64,000 nucleotides of DNA from Candidatus Gastranaerophilales bacterium (GCA_944325175.1 CALUYZ010000006.1:1-64000); one strand, 5' to 3'. Positions 27,337 to 37,585 are shown, counted from the stretch's first letter. Notes: generated by a model from the letters alone, not told the origin. A program made the numbers and translations.

Positions 27337-28173
27337 ATGCAAACACTGCAAGCGATAATTATGGGTGCAGTTCAGGGCTTTACTGAATTTTTACCCGTTT
27401 CAAGCTCGGGGCATATTGTTCTGTCGTCCGCATTTTATAAAATGTTTACAGGCGCTGACATTATTGTCACAAATGAAGAAGTTTTTTTTGATATTTTAAT
27501 TCACTTGTCTACGTTATTGGCGGTGATAATTTATTTTATAAACGATATAAAAAATATTTTATGCAATTTCTATTCAGCTGCGAAAAACAAAGAATATAAA
27601 AGTGAAAACTTTTTATTTTTAATCTATATTTTATCTGCAACCCTTGTAACGGGGGTTTTTGGTTTGTTTACAAAAGAATTGGCACACAACTTGGTTGAAA
27701 ACCCCTTCATTGTAAGCATTTTTATAATAATTACAGGCTGTGTATTATTATTATCAGAAAAAAGCAAAAAAGCCGAAAACAAAAAGTTAACCTTAAAAAC
27801 TGCGCTTATAGTAGGGCTGTTTCAAGGTTTTGCCGTTATGCCGGGGTTATCCAGATCGGGCATGACAATTTCATCTGCCATGTTTAGAGGCATGAAAAGA
27901 TTCGATGCAGCAAAATTTTCTTTTATTTTAAGTATTCCTGTAATAATTCTTGCTTCTTTAATTTATCCGATTATAACTTTTGATGTTAAAGATATTGCAA
28001 GCTTTAATTTTGTTGCACTAATTTCAGGCATGGTAACAGCATTTATAACAGGCTACATTTGCATTAAATATTTCATGGATTTTTTGAAAAAACATACACT
28101 CAAAGGCTTTGCATACTACTGCTTTATTGTAGGAACAATAAGTGCAATCATATTTTACATAAATAAAATTTAA
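27337..28173 (+). CDS. uppP: Undecaprenyl-diphosphatase UppP (BacA)
   Basis: An integral membrane phosphatase that recycles undecaprenyl pyrophosphate to the carrier lipid for peptidoglycan and other surface polymers; it also gives bacitracin tolerance. 278 residues with about eight hydrophobic segments. The catalytic motifs are EFLPVSSSGH near 17-26 and GLSRSGMT near 170-177. It ends one base before the convergent rqcP gene. Confidence 0.95.
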   Translation: MQTLQAIIMGAVQGFTEFLPVSSSGHIVLSSAFYKMFTGADIIVTNEEVFFDILIHLSTLLAVIIYFINDIKNILCNFYSAAKNKEYKSENFLFLIYILSATLVTGVFGLFTKELAHNLVENPFIVSIFIIITGCVLLLSEKSKKAENKKLTLKTALIVGLFQGFAVMPGLSRSGMTISSAMFRGMKRFDAAKFSFILSIPVIILASLIYPIITFDVKDIASFNFVALISGMVTAFITGYICIKYFMDFLKKHTLKGFAYYCFIVGTISAIIFYINKI

Positions 28174-28422
28174 CTATTCAGAAATAACTTCATACAAACT
28201 ATCGGCATCATTTATGCTGACATTCCCGTTTGGAATATTTAAAACCCTTACAACAAGAGTTTTTACTTTGTATTCAATAGAAATTACATCCCCAACTTTT
28301 AGTTGTTTTGAAGGTTTAGCCGGATTTGAATTTACAAAAACTCTCGCCATATCACAAGCTTCGTTTGCAACCGTTCTTCTTTTTATAATTCGTGATACTT
28401 TTAAAAATTTATCTAGGCGCAT
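28174..28422 (-). CDS. rqcP: RqcP-like S4 RNA-binding protein
   Basis: An 82-residue single S4-domain protein beginning MRLDKFLKVSRIIKRRT. The opening and length closely match Bacillus RqcP (YabO), which works with RqcH to add C-terminal alanine tails on stalled 50S subunits. The other option is an Hsp15-like S4 protein, but Hsp15 is longer. It overlaps the upstream kinase gene by 10 bases, so translation is coupled. No rqcH is visible in the window. Confidence 0.88.
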   Translation of the reverse strand: MRLDKFLKVSRIIKRRTVANEACDMARVFVNSNPAKPSKQLKVGDVISIEYKVKTLVVRVLNIPNGNVSINDADSLYEVISE

Positions 28423-29462
28423 ATAACTTCAACCTTATATTCAGGATTATTTTTCAATTTTTCTTCAATTAAAGGAAAAGGAATTAACCCCTCTTGTGCG
28501 CCAAAAACTTCAACACAAGAAGCAGAATTAACAGATGCCATTTTTAGTGATTTTTCAATATCACCAGCGGTTTTTTCCATTGAAGCAACAAATGTTGATG
28601 AAAAAGCATCGCCTGCGCCTAATGTGCTTCTAACTTCAGCCGGAAACTCGGGAGCTTTATAGAATTTATTGCCGTCATAAGCAATAGCGCCATTTTTACC
28701 GTCTGTAATAATTATGATTGAATTATTGTTATTTCTTAATTTTTTAAACATAGAAACCATATCGGGGTGAATTTTTTCTTTTGAGAAAAATTCTGTTTTT
28801 GTATCGGGGCGAACTTGAATTTTGGTCAGCATTGATGCTTCTTCTTTATTTAAAATTAAAATATCGCAAGCATCTATAATTTTTGCAAAATATTTTTCAC
28901 CCTTTTTAATTGCCGTTGTGCCTGCGTTAATTGCAAGTTTTATTTTGTTTTCTTTTGCAAATTCTGCAATTTTATCCATAAGCTTGTTTGAAGCACCTGC
29001 AAGTGGCGCCATATAAATCCATTTTGTGTTTTTAAGCTTTTCAAAATCAATGTCACATTCATTTATACAAGCGTTTTCACCTCTATGGGCAAGAACGGTT
29101 CTATCACCTTGAAAACTTACCAAAATTATTGAAAAACCTGTTAGACCTTTATTGGAATGAATTATATTTGATGTATCAATTTTATGTGATTTGATTTTAT
29201 CTTCAACAACAGGGGCTGTTTCATCGCAGCCAAGTTTCACGACAACTGATGTTTTCAGACCTAAATTTTGAAAATTTATTGCACTGTTAACAGCACCACC
29301 GCCAAAATTTCTTGAAAAATCCGTTATTTCAATTTTAGAACCATAAGGAAATGACATAAACTCGCTGCATTTATTCTTGGATATAACAGAAACAATATTT
29401 GCATCATCCGATTCAATAAAAACATCTAAAGTAGCAGAACCTATTGTAATCACATCAAACAT
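28413..29462 (-). CDS. PfkB-family carbohydrate kinase
   Basis: A ribokinase-like sugar or nucleoside kinase of about 349 residues. The substrate-side motif GGGAVNSAINFQNLG is near 54-68, and the ATP/anion-hole motif STLGAGDAFSSTF is near 295 with its catalytic Asp. The start ATG 29462 sits behind AAAAGGTGAT; the GTG nine bases upstream is part of that site. The substrate cannot be told from sequence. It shares a divergent promoter region with recF and overlaps rqcP. Confidence 0.88.
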   Translation of the reverse strand: MFDVITIGSATLDVFIESDDANIVSVISKNKCSEFMSFPYGSKIEITDFSRNFGGGAVNSAINFQNLGLKTSVVVKLGCDETAPVVEDKIKSHKIDTSNIIHSNKGLTGFSIILVSFQGDRTVLAHRGENACINECDIDFEKLKNTKWIYMAPLAGASNKLMDKIAEFAKENKIKLAINAGTTAIKKGEKYFAKIIDACDILILNKEEASMLTKIQVRPDTKTEFFSKEKIHPDMVSMFKKLRNNNNSIIIITDGKNGAIAYDGNKFYKAPEFPAEVRSTLGAGDAFSSTFVASMEKTAGDIEKSLKMASVNSASCVEVFGAQEGLIPFPLIEEKLKNNPEYKVEVICA

Positions 29463-29525
29463 AAGAATCACCTTTTAATGTATCAAATTTTATTATAATA
29501 TAAATTTATCAAACGGAACCACTAT

Positions 29526-30620
29526 ATGTTTTTAAAAAATATTTCTTTAAAAAATTATAGAAATTACACAATTCTTGAATTTGAATTTAAGAAAATAAAA
29601 ACTTTATTTACAGGCAAAAATGCACAAGGTAAAACAAACTTATTGGAAGCGGTTTACTATTTATCTGCACTGGATTCAAACAGAATTAAAAAAGATTGTG
29701 AATTAATTCAGTTTGAAAAAAATTCAACCCTTATAAAAGGAACGGTAAATAAAAGCGATGTCGATATAGATTTAGAAGTTTTAATCAACCCGCCCAAAAA
29801 TAAAATAATTAAAGTAAACGGAATTAAAAAAAACAAACATAAAGATTTCATAAGGGTTTTATCTGTTGTCAGCTTCACATCGCAAGATTTATCGCTTTTA
29901 AGAGGTGATCCCTCTGATAGAAGAAAATGGCTTGATTTAGCCATATCTCAAGTTTACCCACAATACTTTGAAAAGCTTGCAAAATTCAACAAAATCAGAT
30001 TACAAAAAGCAAATTATCTTTCAAATTTTAACATTTCAAAAGATATGCTTGATGTTTTTAACGAACAATTTGCAATAGCAAATTCAAACATAGTTTATTT
30101 AAGAATGAAATATATAAACGAAATTAAAAATATAGCAAAAGAAAAGCATAAAAATATTTCTCTAAATGAAGAATTGAACATTAAATATGAATCAGAAACC
30201 ATAAAAGAGCTTATGCCGATTGGAGAAATGACAGAAATTTTTGCAAAATCGTTATCAGAAAACAAAGAAAAAGAAATGCAGAGGGGAACTTGCCTTATTG
30301 GTGCGCACAGAGATGATATTTGTTTTGAAATTAACGGCAACGATGCAAGAAAATTTGCCTCGCAAGGTCAACAAAGAACTTTAATATTGGCGCTAAAATT
30401 AGCGGAATTAGACATAATAACAAATAAAACAAACGAAAAACCGCTATTATTATTGGATGATGTTTTAGCAGAATTAGACGATAAAAGACAAAATTATCTT
30501 CTAAAAGCAATAAAAAATGATATTCAAACAATTATAACAAGTGTTGATACATTCTTTTTCGATGAAGAATTTTTAAAAGATGTTGATATAGTGAATATTC
30601 AAAACGGAGAAATAATTTAA
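29526..30620 (+). CDS. recF: DNA replication and repair protein RecF
   Basis: An SMC-like ATPase that helps load RecA at gapped DNA; 364 residues, normal length. Walker A is GKNAQGKTN (30-38), the signature region is FASQGQQRTL, and Walker B is LLLLDDVLAELD. A TATAAT about 30 bases upstream is the likely promoter. It is not next to dnaA or dnaN here. A strong terminator follows. Confidence 0.95.
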   Translation: MFLKNISLKNYRNYTILEFEFKKIKTLFTGKNAQGKTNLLEAVYYLSALDSNRIKKDCELIQFEKNSTLIKGTVNKSDVDIDLEVLINPPKNKIIKVNGIKKNKHKDFIRVLSVVSFTSQDLSLLRGDPSDRRKWLDLAISQVYPQYFEKLAKFNKIRLQKANYLSNFNISKDMLDVFNEQFAIANSNIVYLRMKYINEIKNIAKEKHKNISLNEELNIKYESETIKELMPIGEMTEIFAKSLSENKEKEMQRGTCLIGAHRDDICFEINGNDARKFASQGQQRTLILALKLAELDIITNKTNEKPLLLLDDVLAELDDKRQNYLLKAIKNDIQTIITSVDTFFFDEEFLKDVDIVNIQNGEII

Positions 30621-30655
30621 AACCCCCTTATTTTACAAAGGGGGTTTTAAAATTT
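30617..30655 (+). terminator. Terminator after recF
   Basis: TAAAACCCCCTT pairs with AAGGGGGTTTTA around a short loop, followed by T-rich sequence. The A-rich opposite side means it may also serve the minus-strand gene that ends at 30679. Confidence 0.87.
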
Positions 30656-30678
30656 TTATGACTGCCTAATTATTATGT

Positions 30679-33087
30679 TTATTCGCCTTCTTGCAACTTC
30701 TTTTCTTCTTCTGTTGCTTTTACATCAGCTTCTTGTTTGCCTTTTGTATCATTGATGTGTTCATCCCAATAGTTATCAACTGCTTCTTCTGCTGCATCTG
30801 AAGCTGCTTTAGGATCATCAATGTTCTTTTCGGCTGCTTTTCTTGCAGAATCTCTTATACCTGTTAAGTATGCAAGACCTGTAAGTTCGTGGATATCATC
30901 TGCACTGATTATTACATCGCCATATTCATAATCATCAGTTGGTTTATTTTGTTCTTGAATTTCTTCCAATCTGTCTTTGACGTTTTCAATAACATCTGAT
31001 TTTGGAGCATTTGCAAAAGCATCATCAACTTCTTCATCAGTTGCATCTATTAATGCTTGACCTGCATTTGCATCATCTGCTATTTGACCATAGAAGGTTT
31101 CAAGGTTTTCTGCGGTATTTAAGGTTTCTTTACCTGTAATTTCTTTGCCGCCTTTTGTAACTGTGAATGTATTAATTACACTTGAACCGTTGATGTCGTC
31201 ATAGCCTTCTTGGAAGTTATCAGCTCTTGTTGAATCGGCAATATCATCGCCGGCACCTGTGCCCATCATACCGCTAAGGTCAATAGATGTAATGCCTGCA
31301 TCTCTTGCGCTTGAGTATGAAACGTTGAAGTCAACAGAGTTGGTGTAGCCAGGACCATTTTTATAAGCATCAACATCTGCTTTTGAGCCGACTGATTCTT
31401 CTTGATTGTTTGCCATAAGCATTAAGTTATCAAGGGCCTTATTGCCGTTAGCATCAACGTCATTATCATCAATTACACCGTCGCCGTTATAGTCGTAGTC
31501 AAGAAGTTCTTGAGCGCCGTTTTCTGAGCCCAACAAGTCATTTTCCTTGCCATTGGCATAGTCAAATGTACCGTCTTCCATTTTTTCAGCATTTAAGAAG
31601 GTGTATGTTGTGTTGCCGTCTTGGAAGGTCATTGGGTCAAATCTGTCAACTTCACCGGTTGTTGTGTCATCGCCTTCTGTTGCATTGGTGCCGCCAACAT
31701 TCCAGTAATTTAGAATTTGTTCACCGATTGTTTGATATAATGTGCCGCTTGCTTCGTTATCAGCAACTTTTGAATAGGTTCTTGTGCCGTTTTGGTCACT
31801 CAAATCGTATTGAATACCTGCATCAGGGAATAATTGAGTGAAGGTATACATAGCTTCTTTGAATGTGAAGCCTGCTTCATACATTTGAGTTAAAATACCG
31901 TCTTGTTCAACAGCTTTTTTCATTTCAGCCATTTGAGTTTGGTTAACAGTATCTGCAGTTACACTTTTTTGAGAGTTTGTAATAAGTTCAGACAATGCAG
32001 CATAAGCCGGTTCTTTAACCCAAGCATCAGATGAATGTCCGTAAGGAATTGACCAGTTGCCACTACCGCTTTTTGTGATGCCAACATCCCAGTTAGATGA
32101 AACAAATGTCATAATTTCATCCACACTCATGCCGGAAGCTTGCAAATCATCAATCATGCCGCCTTCAACCAAACCTCTTAAATTCATTAATTCAGGGTTT
32201 TGTTGAGCTGAATATTTATCACCTGAAGCATAATCGCCTTGTTTTTGTCCAAGCCACTTGTTTTGAGTTGCAGCAATATTTTCTGCATTACCTGCCGCAT
32301 TTTGAACAGCACCTAAATCGCCTTCGTTTGTATATCTTGATTGATATTGAGAAAGAAGCGAATTGGCAACTTCAGCTTTTGCACCTGAGAAAATAGGAAC
32401 ATCCGTATTTGTATCAATGTTTTTGTAAGCATCTTCTACAGTGCTTTGTGCCATAATATTTTTTGTTCTTGTAAGCAAGCTTATTGTTGCATTTACGTTT
32501 TGAAGCTGTGCTTCTAAGCCGGACACTTTATCAATAGCGGATTCAATTTCTTCAGCAATAGATGTAATGCCTGCTTGATTAGATTCATAAATTTCATATA
32601 ATCTTTGAATTTCTGATTGATTAGCTTGCAAACCGCCAAGACGTTTTTTAAATGCTTCGTTAAAGCAAGATGCAAAGTCTTGATCACCATTGCCTTTTTT
32701 ATAGCTTGCAATAGCATCTTTAGAAGCCATTCTTGCAGCATAAACTGTTTGATCTTGAAATTCAGCTGTAGCATCAGTTAATTTTGCTGCTGAATCAGCA
32801 AGAGCATCACTCTTTTTATTAACATCGTCATTGCCTTCTTCAATATCGGCTAAAATCTTTTGTGCTTCTTCTTCAAGGTCTGCAATTTTGCTTTGAAGGT
32901 TTGCAATTTGAGCCTCGATTTTCTTTGCACCTGATTCGCCTTCATTGTAGGTTTGCATGTCGGTAAATAAAGTTTCAATTTGATCTTTTACTTGAGCAGC
33001 ACTTGCTTCACTTGCACCTGTAAGGTTAAGGTCTTTAATGCTGTTAAGTAGGGAGTCAACATTTTGTTTGTTGTTAATGGCAGTCAT
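30679..33087 (-). CDS. Large acidic coiled-coil protein with an EF-hand-like loop
   Basis: I do not recognise an overall family. The 802-residue protein is strongly acidic, with no signal peptide or membrane helix. Residues ~50-90 and ~165-210 are predicted coiled coils (Gln/Glu/Leu heptads). At about 530-547 there is DYNGDGVIDDNDVD, a classical Ca2+-binding EF-hand or dockerin-type loop. The C-terminal ~150 residues are helical and charged, ending in a Lys/Glu tail. It has a clear AAAGGAAA ribosome site. A small gene of similar style (33203-33403) lies upstream on the same strand. A surface or exported scaffold role is possible but not shown. Confidence 0.75.
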   Translation of the reverse strand: MTAINNKQNVDSLLNSIKDLNLTGASEASAAQVKDQIETLFTDMQTYNEGESGAKKIEAQIANLQSKIADLEEEAQKILADIEEGNDDVNKKSDALADSAAKLTDATAEFQDQTVYAARMASKDAIASYKKGNGDQDFASCFNEAFKKRLGGLQANQSEIQRLYEIYESNQAGITSIAEEIESAIDKVSGLEAQLQNVNATISLLTRTKNIMAQSTVEDAYKNIDTNTDVPIFSGAKAEVANSLLSQYQSRYTNEGDLGAVQNAAGNAENIAATQNKWLGQKQGDYASGDKYSAQQNPELMNLRGLVEGGMIDDLQASGMSVDEIMTFVSSNWDVGITKSGSGNWSIPYGHSSDAWVKEPAYAALSELITNSQKSVTADTVNQTQMAEMKKAVEQDGILTQMYEAGFTFKEAMYTFTQLFPDAGIQYDLSDQNGTRTYSKVADNEASGTLYQTIGEQILNYWNVGGTNATEGDDTTTGEVDRFDPMTFQDGNTTYTFLNAEKMEDGTFDYANGKENDLLGSENGAQELLDYDYNGDGVIDDNDVDANGNKALDNLMLMANNQEESVGSKADVDAYKNGPGYTNSVDFNVSYSSARDAGITSIDLSGMMGTGAGDDIADSTRADNFQEGYDDINGSSVINTFTVTKGGKEITGKETLNTAENLETFYGQIADDANAGQALIDATDEEVDDAFANAPKSDVIENVKDRLEEIQEQNKPTDDYEYGDVIISADDIHELTGLAYLTGIRDSARKAAEKNIDDPKAASDAAEEAVDNYWDEHINDTKGKQEADVKATEEEKKLQEGE

Positions 33088-33202
33088 ACTTTTTTCCTTT
33101 CCGCTTATTAGCTTATTATATGTACATTAAATTCGACACAATCAGATATAAACTTTAATTAAATAAATGTTATATTTACATTTATTAACATATTTTTATA
33201 TC

Positions 33203-33403
33203 TTATATTTGATTGGAAGCTTCCTTATAAAATGTAAGAAAATCATCCATATTGTTAAATGCAACGCAAACCGCATCTGCTGCATTGTCTGACCAAGAAT
33301 CATCAAAGCAATTTAATTCGTTATCTTTTTTTATAGATTCTTTTTCAGTTTTAATGCCTAAATTTTGGGGAGAGCGGCTATTGAAATTAACAAAATTGTC
33401 CAC
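33203..33403 (-). CDS. Small hypothetical protein
   Basis: A 66-residue polar protein starting at GTG 33403 with AAAAGGAGAA ahead of it, the main reason to accept it. It begins MDNFVNFNSRSPQNLG and ends with an acidic helix (NNMDDFLTFYKEASNQI). No family is recognised. It lies 115 bases upstream of the large acidic protein and may be co-transcribed. Confidence 0.55.
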   Translation of the reverse strand: MDNFVNFNSRSPQNLGIKTEKESIKKDNELNCFDDSWSDNAADAVCVAFNNMDDFLTFYKEASNQI

Positions 33404-33503
33404 TTTAAAAAGTTCTCCTTTTATTTTCCTAAGAGTAATATCGGAGATTTTGATTTTATCTTTAGAATATAAAAAAGCGGATTCATAATTTGTTACAAAT
33501 AAA

Positions 33504-35510
33504 TTAATATTTTTTTAATACAAAAAATACCTTATCATTATCAACTCCAACATTTTTTAAGAAACTGTCGGCTTTATATTGAATGATTTTATAAGGCAAA
33601 AAGCCTTTATTTTTCAATATATTAATATCTACATAGCAAATTTTTCCCGTAGGGCGTCCCATATAATCCGTAACTTTACAATTATATGTATTGTTAAAAT
33701 CAATAGTTGCAGAAATTTCTTGCAAATCACTATCGTAAATTAAAAAGTCATAATTATCTGCATTATTCAAATTATCGGCAAGAAGAAAATCAATTTGACA
33801 TTTATTTTTAAAATCTAAAAATTTAATCGGATATGCCATAAAGCTTTCACTCAAAAATAAGCCAATTTTATTTGCAGCACAAACTTTTTCAGTTTCATCC
33901 TTTAATAATATATGACTTTTAGATATATTGTAAAAACCGTATCTCAAATCTCTTATGTTATCTGTTAAATAAGAAAAATCGGGAGTTTTTATAAATTCAT
34001 GAAATATACTCAAAAAAGGACGTTGAACCAAAAACAAAGGTACAAATAATAAATATAAAAAAGCAATAAAGGTAATAAATTTTTTATACAATTTTTGCTT
34101 AAATAACAAATGAAAAACAGGAATTAAAAACACAAGAAAAGAAATGAAAAACCTTATTGTAGTTGGAAAATAAACAATTACAGATGAAAGAAGCAATGTT
34201 TGAACAATAAATAAAACAACAAAATGTCTAAACTTTTTATCAAATAAACCCATAATTGAAACAGGCAAAACAAAAAGAAAACTTAAAAGACCAAGCCCCA
34301 TAGTGTGTTCGAACAAGGCAGCATTTAATTTTGGAATTTCTGCGTTGGAATTTAACAAAATAGGAATATTGAAAAAACCAAAAACAAAATGAACAATTTT
34401 ATCATAAATGGGGGAAAGAAGATAAAAAGGAGCAACGCCTGAGAAATCAAAGACAGAAAAAATATATCTCAATAAATTTGCAAAGCATCCTAAAATAAAA
34501 GTTTTAAAATCAACAAAATAAAGGGAATGTTCATTTATGGCACTTTTGGCACCGAGAGGAGAATTGTAGTTAATTAAGTTTAAAATGTAGTTATAGCTTG
34601 AAAAAATTGAAAAGTTTAAAATCAGAAAAAGGAAATATTTAATAAAATGCCTTTTTAAAAGAAGGATATACCATATTAAAAGAGGTAAAGAAGCAATAAT
34701 TGCAGTAGATTTAACACCAAAACTTATTGCCATTGAAAGGGATGAAAAATATAGAAGATTGATTTTATTTTGTTTTTTAAATTCAAGAATAAGATATAAA
34801 GATGAAGTTAATAAGGAACCTGCTAAAAGGTCTGTTTGGGTGCTTGAAATTTGAGATATGACACCTGCAAAAGAAGAAAAAATAAGAATGGACCAAATTC
34901 TTTTATTGAATTCAATATCATAAAATTCCATTATTTTAAAAGAAGAAATTATTAAAAGAAAATATGAAAAAAATTGTAATAAGCCAAGACCAATGTCATT
35001 TTTAGATAAAGATAAAATCCAAACGTAAAAAAGTTCGGAATTAATTGGCATGGAATGGCATCTTACATCTGCCGTTTGAAAGTGAGAAATAAAACCGTCT
35101 ATTGACCAAAAAAGGGCACGAAGGCAGTGGTAACCTTGCGCATCAGGTTCATTCACAGGAGAAAGCATGGCAAGAATGAAACTTATTCCTAAGCAAAAAA
35201 TTAAAAATAAAGTCAAAATAAACAAGCTTTTATCATCTAAAACGGATTTTTTAAATTCAATTAAAAAGTTTTTAAAAGGTTTAAAAGAGGGAATTTTCTT
35301 ATTTTTAAACCAAAAAATTGCAATTAATATAAATTCAACAAAAGTTAAAATTAAAATATTAGTCCCGTTAATTGCTTTAAATAAGGATAATATTTGAATA
35401 TTTAAAATTACAAAAGCAAAAAATGAAATAAAAAATAATACTGACAAATTAAAAAAGGAAGCCACAAAAAAGCTTATTAAACTTTGAAAAATTACCCCTA
35501 AAAAAAGCAT
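33504..35510 (-). CDS. GT-C-like polytopic membrane protein (copy A)
   Basis: A 668-residue protein with about 11-13 hydrophobic helices and a soluble C-terminal third. The first extracytoplasmic loop has NEPDAQGYHCLRAL, the position where GT-C glycosyltransferases (ArnT, PMT and GT39-like) carry their catalytic acidic residues. A lipid-linked sugar transferase role is therefore likely but unproved. The first ~324 residues are encoded by DNA nearly identical to the next gene upstream (copy B), while the rest is different. It overlaps copy B by one base (TAATG) and is the last gene of the lepA operon. Confidence 0.72.
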   Translation of the reverse strand: MLFLGVIFQSLISFFVASFFNLSVLFFISFFAFVILNIQILSLFKAINGTNILILTFVEFILIAIFWFKNKKIPSFKPFKNFLIEFKKSVLDDKSLFILTLFLIFCLGISFILAMLSPVNEPDAQGYHCLRALFWSIDGFISHFQTADVRCHSMPINSELFYVWILSLSKNDIGLGLLQFFSYFLLIISSFKIMEFYDIEFNKRIWSILIFSSFAGVISQISSTQTDLLAGSLLTSSLYLILEFKKQNKINLLYFSSLSMAISFGVKSTAIIASLPLLIWYILLLKRHFIKYFLFLILNFSIFSSYNYILNLINYNSPLGAKSAINEHSLYFVDFKTFILGCFANLLRYIFSVFDFSGVAPFYLLSPIYDKIVHFVFGFFNIPILLNSNAEIPKLNAALFEHTMGLGLLSFLFVLPVSIMGLFDKKFRHFVVLFIVQTLLLSSVIVYFPTTIRFFISFLVFLIPVFHLLFKQKLYKKFITFIAFLYLLFVPLFLVQRPFLSIFHEFIKTPDFSYLTDNIRDLRYGFYNISKSHILLKDETEKVCAANKIGLFLSESFMAYPIKFLDFKNKCQIDFLLADNLNNADNYDFLIYDSDLQEISATIDFNNTYNCKVTDYMGRPTGKICYVDINILKNKGFLPYKIIQYKADSFLKNVGVDNDKVFFVLKKY
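34539..35510. repeat. 972-bp direct repeat, copy in gene A (partner 36611..37582)
   Basis: This segment encodes the N-terminal ~324 residues and matches 36611-37582 at a constant offset of 2072 bases. By eye I see one difference (GAATTG against GAATTA near the inner end). Identity stops abruptly after the GCACTTTTGGCACC block. Confidence 0.85.
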
Positions 35511-37585
35511 TATTTTTTACTCCAAATTAAAAAATTCTTAACGGTTTCATCTTCTCTGCCTTGCAAAAAAGACGGCAATTTTGCTTCAATTTCGCCTGAC
35601 AGATAAAAACCTTCATCCGCCAAAAATTCACCGTTAATTTTACAGCTTGCACTAAGCGCCCTATCAACTTCACGAAAACTTAAAAGGCGAGGTCTTCTTT
35701 GCGAATCTAAACCTTCAAAGTAGCAAACGGCTTTATTTGAAGGCAAAAGCGGGTTTTTAATATCATCTTTATTTATTGCTTCTATATGTTGAGGAAGATT
35801 TTTTTGAGTGATTATATAATCGTAATCAGACATTTTATATTCATTAATGTGCAAGGTATTCAAAGTATCAATTTTGCAGTCATGATTTAATTCTAAAAAT
35901 TTTGTACTATAGAGCATATAGCCGTTTGATGCAAAAATAGCAATTTTGGCACCTTTTTTACACATAGGTAAAACAGCCGATTTCATTGTATATGCCTCAT
36001 TAAAGCTTGGGTAAAACTTATAATTCAAATCTCTCATATTATTTTGAATTAACTTAATATCAGGGGTTTTTTTAAATTCTTTTTTCAAGTAAAACATAGG
36101 TCTTTGAGAAAGAAACATTGAAGCATAACCAAGATAAAAAACAGCAAACAAAATAACAATAAATTTATAAGGATTCATTTTTTTAAAATAAGTAACAGAA
36201 ATTAACGGTATGGCAAAAGCAACAAAGCTTACAATAAATCGAATACTATAAATCATATAAGCAACAGAAAAGCTTAAAGCTAGAACCATAGACCAAAATA
36301 TGACTGAAAAAATTCTCAGTTTTTTATTAAAAAAGCAAATAAAAGAAGAAGGCAAAAAGACCAAAAAACCCAAAATGCCAAAGCCTAAAACTTGCTCTGT
36401 CATGCTTATATTTGTGAAATTCAGCCCGACATTTTCCCCTAAATTTTTAGGAATTCCAAAAAATTGAATTGTGTTTTCTTGTGCAGCCAATAAAAACTTA
36501 TTTATGTAAAATCCGATTGTAAAACCTGAAAAATCAAAAAATTGAAAAATGTACCTTATAAAATTCGCAACAATGGCACCAAAACCACCCCAAAAACCAT
36601 GACCTAAAACGGCACTTTTGGCACCGAGAGGAGAATTATAGTTAATTAAGTTTAAAATGTAGTTATAGCTTGAAAAAATTGAAAAGTTTAAAATCAGAAA
36701 AAGGAAATATTTAATAAAATGCCTTTTTAAAAGAAGGATATACCATATTAAAAGAGGTAAAGAAGCAATAATTGCAGTAGATTTAACACCAAAACTTATT
36801 GCCATTGAAAGGGATGAAAAATATAGAAGATTGATTTTATTTTGTTTTTTAAATTCAAGAATAAGATATAAAGATGAAGTTAATAAGGAACCTGCTAAAA
36901 GGTCTGTTTGGGTGCTTGAAATTTGAGATATGACACCTGCAAAAGAAGAAAAAATAAGAATGGACCAAATTCTTTTATTGAATTCAATATCATAAAATTC
37001 CATTATTTTAAAAGAAGAAATTATTAAAAGAAAATATGAAAAAAATTGTAATAAGCCAAGACCAATGTCATTTTTAGATAAAGATAAAATCCAAACGTAA
37101 AAAAGTTCGGAATTAATTGGCATGGAATGGCATCTTACATCTGCCGTTTGAAAGTGAGAAATAAAACCGTCTATTGACCAAAAAAGGGCACGAAGGCAGT
37201 GGTAACCTTGCGCATCAGGTTCATTCACAGGAGAAAGCATGGCAAGAATGAAACTTATTCCTAAGCAAAAAATTAAAAATAAAGTCAAAATAAACAAGCT
37301 TTTATCATCTAAAACGGATTTTTTAAATTCAATTAAAAAGTTTTTAAAAGGTTTAAAAGAGGGAATTTTCTTATTTTTAAACCAAAAAATTGCAATTAAT
37401 ATAAATTCAACAAAAGTTAAAATTAAAATATTAGTCCCGTTAATTGCTTTAAATAAGGATAATATTTGAATATTTAAAATTACAAAAGCAAAAAATGAAA
37501 TAAAAAATAATACTGACAAATTAAAAAAGGAAGCCACAAAAAAGCTTATTAAACTTTGAAAAATTACCCCTAAAAAAAGCATCAT
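35510..37585 (-). CDS. GT-C-like polytopic membrane protein (copy B)
   Basis: A 691-residue paralogue. The N-terminal half is the same as copy A. The C-terminal half instead resembles the two further paralogues upstream (GHGFWGGFGAIVANFIRYIFQFFDFSGF, shortened, is shared in kind). The soluble C-terminal domain contains a KIAIFASNGYMLYSTKFLEL-like segment present in all four. Two adjacent ATGs (37585 and 37582) are possible; the first overlaps the upstream stop by four bases (ATGA). Translation is coupled through the whole set. Confidence 0.72.
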   Translation of the reverse strand: MMLFLGVIFQSLISFFVASFFNLSVLFFISFFAFVILNIQILSLFKAINGTNILILTFVEFILIAIFWFKNKKIPSFKPFKNFLIEFKKSVLDDKSLFILTLFLIFCLGISFILAMLSPVNEPDAQGYHCLRALFWSIDGFISHFQTADVRCHSMPINSELFYVWILSLSKNDIGLGLLQFFSYFLLIISSFKIMEFYDIEFNKRIWSILIFSSFAGVISQISSTQTDLLAGSLLTSSLYLILEFKKQNKINLLYFSSLSMAISFGVKSTAIIASLPLLIWYILLLKRHFIKYFLFLILNFSIFSSYNYILNLINYNSPLGAKSAVLGHGFWGGFGAIVANFIRYIFQFFDFSGFTIGFYINKFLLAAQENTIQFFGIPKNLGENVGLNFTNISMTEQVLGFGILGFLVFLPSSFICFFNKKLRIFSVIFWSMVLALSFSVAYMIYSIRFIVSFVAFAIPLISVTYFKKMNPYKFIVILFAVFYLGYASMFLSQRPMFYLKKEFKKTPDIKLIQNNMRDLNYKFYPSFNEAYTMKSAVLPMCKKGAKIAIFASNGYMLYSTKFLELNHDCKIDTLNTLHINEYKMSDYDYIITQKNLPQHIEAINKDDIKNPLLPSNKAVCYFEGLDSQRRPRLLSFREVDRALSASCKINGEFLADEGFYLSGEIEAKLPSFLQGREDETVKNFLIWSKK
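36611..37582. repeat. 972-bp direct repeat, copy in gene B (partner 34539..35510)
   Basis: The second copy of the 972-bp tract. Its left end is the breakpoint after which copies A and B encode unrelated-looking helices; its right end is the shared start codon region. Confidence 0.85.

Noticed and set aside
35167-35397. 76-codon lysine-rich plus-strand frame (identical twin at 37239-37469)
   Set aside because: It is antisense to the GT-C-like genes; the twin exists only because the 972-bp segment is duplicated.
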